Source: Streptomyces durmitorensis
Lineage (GTDB): Bacteria > Actinomycetota > Actinomycetes > Streptomycetales > Streptomycetaceae
Direction: 5' to 3'
Length of the DNA: 64,000 nt
Assembly: GCF_023498005.1 (NCBI RefSeq)
Contig: NZ_CP097289.1
Span: forward strand, 2,666,001 to 2,730,000
A program made the translations under genes and the position numbers. A model generated the notes under the pieces. That model had not been told where the DNA came from. It was given only the letters and a program-made list of their open reading frames with translations, and searched no databases. Shown here one piece after another: positions 57,137 to 64,000 of the stretch (the stretch's first letter is position 1; every line of letters starts with the position of its first letter).

Positions 57137-60100
57137 TCACCCGTCCTCCCCCGCCCGCAACACCCGCCCCAGATCCACCCGCCCCACAACCCGCGCCACC
57201 CCACTCACCACCCCACAGATCACCAGCGTCACCCCACCCGCCACCACCCACACCCACCCCCACGGCACCTCCGTGAGCAGCCCGGGAAAGACCGGGTCCC
57301 CCTCCGCGTCCACCGTCACCACCGGCATGATCACCGCAGCGAGCCCCGCCCCGAGCCCCGTACCCAGGAGCGCCGCCGCCCCCGCGAGCGCCAGCTGTTC
57401 CGTCCACAAGTACGCCGCGAGCTGCCCCCTCCGCACCCCCAGCGCCCTCAGCAGCGCGAACTCCCCCCCTCGCCCGCGCCGAAAGCACCGTATGCAGCGT
57501 GAAGGCGATGACCGCGAACGCCGGTGCGAGTGCGAGGCAGAGCCAGAGGCCGCCTCGTGCCCCGCGCCGCAGCGGATCCTCACCGAGCTCCACGCGCGCG
57601 TGCGGCACGTCCACGGCGGTGCCGAGCCGCGGCCTGTCCCGCACCGCCTCCCACGCGGCGGTCGCGTCTCCCCCCGCCACCCCCGCCCACCACACGCCGT
57701 CCGGCCCCGGCAGCGCCCCGCTCAGCACCAACTGGGCAGCCATCGCCCGCGAGTCGGCGAGTAACCGGGGCCGGTCCCGTGCCATGCCCGGCACCGCCGC
57801 GATCCGCCCGACGATCTTCAGCCGGGCACTGCCCCCCGTACTGCGCCGCAGCGTCACGACGTCCCCGACCCGCACCGCCCCGGAGTCCAGCAGCGCGCGG
57901 TCGGCGAGAGCCGGCGCCGCAGGGCGCGGGCGCCCCTTCGCGCTGTCCGTGCCGAGGCGGACGTTCCACGTCGGATACTTGAGCCGCGTGTCGGGCCCCC
58001 GCAGCACCGCGTCGAGCAGCACGCCACGCCCCGGCCGGTCCCCGCACAGCACAGGCCCGGGCGCCTCCCCCACCACCCCGCGCGGCGGCTCGACCCCGGG
58101 GCACCCCGCCCCGTACCGGTCAGGCGCGTCCTCGCGCAGGTCACGCCAGTCGGCCTCCTGGGCGAGCCCCGGCACCCGGTCGACACGGAGCCGGTAGGTG
58201 CGCCGCACCGTCTCGCCCGCCATGCTCAGGTCGATCTGCAGGATCCGTACGTCACCGCCGCGCACCGGCACCTTCAGGGGCACCACCCGAGAACCACTTC
58301 CTCCCCGAGAGCCACCTTCTTTAAGAAGAACGGCACTTGAGTGGACGAGGCCGTCTTCGTCCTCGAAGAAGACCGTCAGCCGGACCGGCACCGGACGGCC
58401 GGGCCCCTCCGCGGACAGCCGCACCCGGAGCGGGAGTTCACCCCCTGCCCCAGAGACCGAGCGAGAGCCCCCTGACCGCCCACCAGCAACCACAAGCCCA
58501 TGTGCCAAAACCCCCACCCCCAGCGGCGCGACAAGCTCCCGCATGGGCCGCGACGCCAGATCCCCCCGCAGCGAAGGCACCGGACCCCGCCCGGTGTTGA
58601 CTCCGGTGACGGCCACCGCGTCCTGCCCGATGTATCCCTCCGTGGTCACCACGGGAGTGACCGCATCGACCCCCGGCAGCGCGCTGTACGCGGCCCGCCG
58701 CTCCCCGGGCGGCACACTCTCCCCCGGTTCGATCCGCAGGTCGGCGCCCACCTGGAACGCGGCCTGGTCCCGGTCACCGCGGTCGAGAATGGCGAGGGCG
58801 GTGCTGCTCAGCGCCGCGACGGCCAGCGCGAGGGTCACCACCAGGGCGGGCCCGGCGTGCCGCGCCGCGCGCCGTCCGATCTGCCAGCCGCCGAGCGGCA
58901 GCACGAGGCCCCTGCCCCGCCGGGCGAGCGGGTCGATGGCCCGCGTCAGGAAGGGCAGCAGGCGCAGCACGAGCAGCGCGGCCGCCGTGGTCATCACCAC
59001 GGGCGCGAACACGAGCACCGGATCGACGCCGTCCCCGGTCACCGGCGACCGGTACTGCCGCAGTTGCAGCCACCCCAGGACCGCCACCGCCCCCAGCGCC
59101 ACATCGGCCCCGACCCGCTGCGCCCCCGCGAACCGCCCCACCCGCAGGCGAAGGCGGCTCACCGCCCGCCGGTCCCGCACCAGCCGCACCGTGGGCAGCA
59201 GCACCGCGCACCCGTGCACCACGACGGCGAAGCCGGAGGCCACCCACGCGGCGCCGATCACCGAAGCGTCCGGCATCCCACCGTGGAGCAGCCCCGCCCC
59301 TTCGAGCAGCCGCAGCAGCGGTCCCGCGAGGAAGGGCGCTGCGATCCCCACGGGGAGCGCGACCACCGCCCACTGCACCGCGGTCGACACGACGAGCCGC
59401 CGCGTCCCCGCGCCCCGGGCGGCCAGCAACGCCAGTTCAGGGCGCCGGTGTTCGGCGAGCTGGCGCCCGGTGAGCACCAGGGCCGCGACCGCGAGGGCGG
59501 CGAGCAGCGTGGCGGGGACGTAGAGCCCGGCGCGGGCCACGGCGATGGGCGTGGTGAGCCGGTCCAGGGCCCTGCGCAGCCCCGCCGAGACGGTCAGGTC
59601 GTCCGCGGCCCCCTTCCCCCGCAGCACCGAGAGCGAGGCATCGCTGCCGCCGAACGCCCGGGCCCGCTCCGCCAGCGGCCCGATGTCGCCGAGCCCAAGA
59701 CCCCGCGCGTCGGGCACGCCGAGCCACAGCGCGCCCGCGTCCTTCGTGAGCCCCTGCCGCGCCGTGAACGCGCCGCGCGGCACGAGCGCGATGGAGTCGG
59801 CCGTCCCGAACGTACTGCTCAGGCCCGCCCAGACCGCGGGCGCGCGCCCCTCGGTCGCGTAGAGCCCGACGACCCGCATCCGCACCAGGCGCTCACCGGC
59901 GCCGCGCACGACCACGTCGTCGCCGGTCCGCACCGCGAGCTCGGCGGCGAACGCCCTGGTCAGCACGGTCTCCGTCACTCCACGGGACGAGCTGCCCGAG
60001 GAGCCGCCCCGCGGCCACCGGCCCGCCACCAGATCGGCGTGGGAGCGGGCCCCTTCGAGCGCGACCACGGACACGGTGGCGTCCTCGCGGCGACGGCCCC

Positions 60101-60440
60101 CGGCCTCGGTGACGGCGAGCTCGTCGTTGCGCGCTGCGGGCGTCCGCAGCGCGAGCCGCGTGCGGTGCGGCACGTCGCCATAGGTGCGGTCGACCGCCGC
60201 CCGTACGTCCGGGTCCCACCGCCGCACGCTGGCGGCGCCGTAGCGCCCGGCCACCTCGACGACGGCTTCCCGGTCCGCGGCGAGCCGCTGCCGCACCCCG
60301 CCCTCGACGGCCTTCTCGGTCAGCGCGGCAAGGGCAGCGAGGACCGTGGCCGCCAGCAGGACGGCGAGCCCGGCGGCCCCGAGCACCATCCCGTGATGCC
60401 GGCCGCTCCGCACCACGGCGGGCACGCGCCGTCCGCTCAC
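57137..60440 (-). CDS. FtsX/MacB-like ABC permease with apparent frameshift
   Basis: The gene starts at GTG 60440 with GGGGGAGA upstream. The frame reads through an N-terminal helix, a large extracytoplasmic domain and FtsX-type helices to FTLHTVLSARARGG, then turns into Gly/Ala nonsense. Another frame continues with the expected end (EFALLRALGVRRGQLAAYLWTEQLALAGAAALLG... to GRVLRAGEDG, stop at 57137). Removing one base from the G7 run at 57463-57469 (C7 on the plus strand) joins both into a regular 1,100-residue permease. This is a sequencing error, a real inactivating mutation or a slippage site. It resembles the permease at 53438-56152. Confidence 0.82.
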
Positions 60441-60579
60441 CGCACCGGTCTCCCCCCGCGTGACCGGCACAGTATGGACGTACGCGATTGTGGCCCGCAA
60501 TGCTCCGGTCGACAGGACCGAATCACCGCGGGCCACAAGCGAGTTGATGCAGCGTCAGCTGTCACCGACGACGAGGGTG

Positions 60580-61260
60580 TCAGCCCTTGTCGGCGACGAG
60601 CTCCTTCAGTGCGATGTTGAGCTGGAGGACGTTGACGCGGGGCTCGCCCACGAAGCCGAGGATCCGCCCGTCGGTGTGCGCGTCGACCAGCTTCTGGACT
60701 TGCGCGACGCCCAAGTGGTTCTTGTCCGCGATGCGGTGCACCTGGAGGTCGGCGTACTCCGGGGAGATGTGCGGGTCCAGGCCCGAGCCGGAGGAGGTGA
60801 CGGCCTCGGCCGGCACGTCCGAGGGCCTGACCTTGAAACCGGCCGTGGAGTTGTCCTTGACCACGGCGGCCTTGGCGGCCTTGACGTTCGCGATCAGGTC
60901 CTTGTTGTCACCGGCCAGGTTCGTGGCGCCGGACAGGATGAGGTTGTACTGGGTGTTCACCCCCGCGTCCTGGTTGGAGCCGAGGCCGTTGGACGGCCTG
61001 GGCTGGAACCACTTCAGGTCGGGCTCAGCGGTCTCCTGGCCCTTCTTGAGCGGCAGGTCGTACCGCTGCCCGATGAGTTCGGAGCCGACGACCTTGCCCT
61101 CGCTCTTGATCTCGGAGCCGTTGGCCTTGTTGTTGAACAGGCCCTGGGCGATCCCGGTGACGGCCAGCGGATAGATGACACCGCAGATCACGGTCAGCAC
61201 GAGCAGGGCACGCAGACCCGCCCCCAGCAACCGCGCCGTGCTTGCAACGGAGTTGTTCAT
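60580..61260 (-). CDS. kdpC: Potassium-transporting ATPase subunit KdpC
   Basis: A 226-residue KdpC: one N-terminal membrane helix (ALLVLTVICGVIYPLAVTGIAQ), then SELIGQ near 60, WFQPRPS, and the conserved ends ALVTSSGSGLDPHIS-like (AVTSSGSGLDPHISPEYADLQVHRIA) and VNVLQLNIAL. KdpC stabilises the KdpB ATPase. ATG 61260; 23 bases after kdpB. Confidence 0.96.
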   Translation of the reverse strand: MNNSVASTARLLGAGLRALLVLTVICGVIYPLAVTGIAQGLFNNKANGSEIKSEGKVVGSELIGQRYDLPLKKGQETAEPDLKWFQPRPSNGLGSNQDAGVNTQYNLILSGATNLAGDNKDLIANVKAAKAAVVKDNSTAGFKVRPSDVPAEAVTSSGSGLDPHISPEYADLQVHRIADKNHLGVAQVQKLVDAHTDGRILGFVGEPRVNVLQLNIALKELVADKG

Positions 61261-61283
61261 GGAGATCAGCACGCTTTCGAGAA

Positions 61284-63437
61284 CTACAGCCCGGGGATGA
61301 GGGAGATGAGAAGGTCAATGATCTTGATGCCGATGAACGGCGCGACGAGACCGCCGAGTCCGTAGATGCCGAGGTTGCGCCGCAGCATCCTGTCCGCGCT
61401 CATCGGCCGGTACCGCACGCCCTTCAGGGCCAGCGGCACCAGGGCGATGATGATCAGCGCGTTGAAGATGACGGCCGACAGAATCGCCGACTCCGGAGAC
61501 GACAGGTTCATGATGTTGAGCTTGTCGAGGCCGGGATAGACCACGGCGAACATCGCGGGGATGATCGCGAAGTACTTCGCGACGTCGTTGGCGATCGAGA
61601 AGGTCGTCAACGCGCCCCGGGTGATCAGGAGTTGCTTGCCGATCTCGACGATCTCGATGAGCTTGGTGGGGTTGGAGTCCAGGTCCACCATGTTCCCGGC
61701 CTCCTTGGCGGCCGAGGTCCCGGTGTTCATCGCCACGCCCACATCCGCCTGGGCAAGCGCGGGCGCGTCGTTCGTGCCGTCACCGGTCATCGCGACGAGC
61801 TTGCCGCCCGCCTGCTCGCGCTTGATCAGCGCCATCTTGTCCTCGGGCGTGGCCTCGGCGAGGAAGTCGTCCACGCCCGCCTCGTCCGCGATCGCCTTGG
61901 CGGTCAGCGGGTTGTCACCCGTGATCATGACCGTCTTGATGCCCATGCGCCGCAGCTCGTCGAACCGCTCGCGCATGCCCTCCTTGACGACGTCCTTCAG
62001 GTGGATGACGCCGAGTACGCGCGCCCCCTTCTCGTCCTCCGCCGCGACCAGGAGCGGTGTGCCACCGGCCTGCGAGATGGTGTCGGTCAGGGCCTGGGCG
62101 TCGTCGGAGACGGTGCCGCCGTTCTCGGTGACCCAGGCGACGACCGAACCGGTCGCGCCCTTGCGGACCTTGCGCCCGGTCCCGTCCTGGACGAGGTCGA
62201 CACCCGACATCCGCGTCTGCGCGGTGAAGGCGACCCACTCGGCCCCCTCCAGCTCACCCTGGTGACGCTCGCGAAGCCCGTACTTCTCCTTCGCCAGTAC
62301 GACGATGGAGCGGCCCTCGGGCGTCTCGTCGGCCAGCGACGAGAGCTGGGCGGCGTCCGCGAGCTCGGCCTCGGTCGTCCCGCGCACCGGCACGAACTCG
62401 GCGGCCTGACGGTTGCCGAGCGTGATGGTGCCCGTCTTGTCGAGCAGCAGCGTCGAGACGTCACCGGCGGCCTCGACTGCACGGCCGGACATGGCAAGGA
62501 CGTTGCGCTGGACCAGACGGTCCATGCCCGCGATGCCGATCGCGGAGAGGAGCGCGCCGATGGTCGTCGGGATCAGGCAGACCAGGAGCGCGGCAAGCAC
62601 GATCATGGACTGCTCGGCACCGGCGTACACGGCGAACGGCTGGAGCGTGACGACCGCGAGCAGGAAGACGATGGTGAGGGACGCGAGAAGGATGTTGAGC
62701 GCGATCTCGTTGGGCGTCTTCTGCCGTGCCGCGCCCTCGACCAGGTTGATCATGCGGTCGATGAACGTCTCGCCGGGCTTCGTCGTGATCTTGATGACGA
62801 TCCGGTCGGAGAGGACCTTCGTGCCGCCGGTGACGGCGGACCTGTCACCGCCCGACTCCCGGATGACCGGGGCCGATTCACCGGTGATCGCCGACTCGTC
62901 GACGCTCGCGACACCCTCGACGACGTCGCCGTCGCCGGGGATCACGTCGCCCGCCTCACAGACGACCAGGTCACCGATGCGCAGCTCCGTGCCCGGCACC
63001 GACTCTTCGGTGCTGCCGCTCAGACGGCGCGCGACGGTGTCGGTCTTGGCCTTGCGCAGGGTGTCCGCCTGCGCCTTGCCGCGGCCCTCGGCCACCGCCT
63101 CCGCCAGGTTCGCGAAGATCGTGGTGAGCCACAGCCAGGCGGCGATCGCCCAGCCGAACCAGTCCCCCGGGTCCTTGACCGCGAGGACCGTGGTGATCAC
63201 CGAGCCGACGAGCACCACGAACATGACGGGCGACTTGATCATCACCCGCGGATCGAGCTTCCGCACGGCGTCCGGGAAGGACTTCAGGAGCTGCTTGGGG
63301 TCGAACAGACCCCCGCCGACACGGCTGTCGCCCTTGGCGTCCTTGTGCCCGCCGGGCACGTCCTGGTGCGGCGCACGGGTGGGAGTGGCGGTGGACATGG
63401 AGCCGGGCTCCTCTGGCTTCTTTATGTCGGTGGTCAT
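61284..63437 (-). CDS. kdpB: Potassium-transporting ATPase subunit KdpB (P-type ATPase)
   Basis: A 717-residue P-type ATPase: TGES in [13 protein letters not shown], phosphorylation site [14 protein letters not shown] motif in VRKGATGS, and hinge [16 protein letters not shown]. The seven membrane helices are in place. It drives high-affinity K+ uptake with KdpA and KdpC. The start overlaps the kdpA stop by 4 bases (ATGA). Confidence 0.97.
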   Translation of the reverse strand: MTTDIKKPEEPGSMSTATPTRAPHQDVPGGHKDAKGDSRVGGGLFDPKQLLKSFPDAVRKLDPRVMIKSPVMFVVLVGSVITTVLAVKDPGDWFGWAIAAWLWLTTIFANLAEAVAEGRGKAQADTLRKAKTDTVARRLSGSTEESVPGTELRIGDLVVCEAGDVIPGDGDVVEGVASVDESAITGESAPVIRESGGDRSAVTGGTKVLSDRIVIKITTKPGETFIDRMINLVEGAARQKTPNEIALNILLASLTIVFLLAVVTLQPFAVYAGAEQSMIVLAALLVCLIPTTIGALLSAIGIAGMDRLVQRNVLAMSGRAVEAAGDVSTLLLDKTGTITLGNRQAAEFVPVRGTTEAELADAAQLSSLADETPEGRSIVVLAKEKYGLRERHQGELEGAEWVAFTAQTRMSGVDLVQDGTGRKVRKGATGSVVAWVTENGGTVSDDAQALTDTISQAGGTPLLVAAEDEKGARVLGVIHLKDVVKEGMRERFDELRRMGIKTVMITGDNPLTAKAIADEAGVDDFLAEATPEDKMALIKREQAGGKLVAMTGDGTNDAPALAQADVGVAMNTGTSAAKEAGNMVDLDSNPTKLIEIVEIGKQLLITRGALTTFSIANDVAKYFAIIPAMFAVVYPGLDKLNIMNLSSPESAILSAVIFNALIIIALVPLALKGVRYRPMSADRMLRRNLGIYGLGGLVAPFIGIKIIDLLISLIPGL

Positions 63438-64000
63438 GACGCAAGCCCCTCGGCCAGCGGCCCGAGGGCCAGTGCGGGGAAGTAGGTCAGACCGGTGATG
63501 ATCATGATGGTGCCGACCAGCAACCCGGTGAACAGCGGCTTCTCGGTGCGCAGGGTGCCCGCGGTCGCCGGGATCGGCTTCTGCTCGGCGAGCGAACCCG
63601 CAAGGGCGAGGACGAACACCATCGGCAGGAACCGGCCCAGCAGCATCGCGAGGCCGATCGTGGTGTTGAACCAGTTCGTGTCCGCGCTCAGGCCCGCGAA
63701 CGCCGAACCGTTGTTGTTGGCGCCCGAGGTGTAGGCGTAGAGGATCTCGGAGAAGCCGTGCGCGCCGGAGTTGAGCATCGAGTCCTTGGGCGTGGGCAGC
63801 GCCATCGACACCGCGGTGAATCCGAGGACCAGGGCGGGCGTGATGAGGATGTAGCAGGCCGCCAGCTTGATCTCGCGGGTGCCGATCTTCTTGCCCAGGT
63901 ACTCCGGCGTACGCCCCACCATCAGACCGGCGATGAACACCGCGATGATGGCCATGATCAACATGCCGTACAGACCCGACCCCGTACCACCCGGCGCGAT
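63434..64000 (-). CDS. kdpA: Potassium-transporting ATPase subunit KdpA, C-terminal part (cut by the window edge)
   Basis: The last 188 residues of KdpA are present; the frame is open to base 64000, and the gene start lies outside. Visible are [14 protein letters not shown] at the edge, [12 protein letters not shown] and the selectivity-filter region [15 protein letters not shown]. KdpA is the K+ pore subunit. Confidence 0.95.
   Translation of the reverse strand: MAPGGTGSGLYGMLIMAIIAVFIAGLMVGRTPEYLGKKIGTREIKLAACYILITPALVLGFTAVSMALPTPKDSMLNSGAHGFSEILYAYTSGANNNGSAFAGLSADTNWFNTTIGLAMLLGRFLPMVFVLALAGSLAEQKPIPATAGTLRTEKPLFTGLLVGTIMIITGLTYFPALALGPLAEGLAS

Noticed and set aside
56184..57460. Continuation of the upstream permease ORF into the repeat region (to 1,450 residues)
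   Set aside because: After the G7 tract it is Gly/Ala and repeat-encoded sequence (GLGLVRPWLGCGRGLG-like). The genuine permease end lies in another frame and stops at 57137.

Overview
The window is high-GC actinobacterial DNA. The gene content (NRPS with MbtH, TrkA pair, Kdp system, FtsX/MacB-type exporters, DUF3159) and the GTG starts, GTGA/ATGA overlaps and G/C-rich third positions all fit Streptomyces. It has three blocks.

(1) Positions 1-20.28 kb are the right end of a nonribosomal peptide gene cluster that runs off the left edge. On the minus strand are a PLP enzyme of the SbnA type, an MbtH protein, a bimodular NRPS (A-T-C-A-T) and a large NRPS of at least 3,076 residues (C-A-T-C-A-T-C-A...). 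Divergently on the plus strand are an AsnO-like Fe(II)/2-oxoglutarate hydroxylase, a ketoacyl synthase III, a methyltransferase and an SbnB-like dehydrogenase. SbnA plus SbnB imply supply of L-2,3-diaminopropionate (Dap). AsnO plus three Asn-like adenylation pockets imply a peptide containing Asn or 3-hydroxy-Asn. The third A domain of the large NRPS has clearly different codon use from its flanks and looks like a swapped cassette. No regulator, thioesterase or exporter of the cluster lies inside the window.

(2) Positions 20.34-37.51 kb are a roughly 17 kb genomic island inserted in the 3' end of a TrmA/RlmD-type RNA methyltransferase gene. The island is bracketed by a shared 16-bp core, and the displaced original 3' end of the gene survives at 20290-20360. 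The island carries a four-gene operon: a PD-(D/E)XK nuclease with Cas4-like cysteine clusters, a zinc-ribbon/REase-like protein, a DinG-type helicase and a pPIWI-RE protein. This is the predicted pPIWI-RE conflict system with an extra nuclease. Next to it are a divergent soluble Ser/Thr kinase, a SARP-NB-ARC-TPR regulator, an excisionase-like protein with no integrase after it, two gene wrecks and a Doc toxin with its antitoxin. This is the best candidate in the window for a poorly described system.

(3) Positions 37.5-64 kb look like ordinary chromosome: the methyltransferase, an APC permease, an MMPL transporter with a divergent HTH regulator, a TrkA pair, DUF3159 and OB-fold proteins, KdpE/KdpD, two ABC ATPases with two FtsX permeases, an alginate-lyase-family enzyme and KdpC/B/A (kdpA runs off the right edge). 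One FtsX permease gene has an apparent +1 frameshift in a G7 run. The space between the two permease genes is filled with three different tandem repeats.
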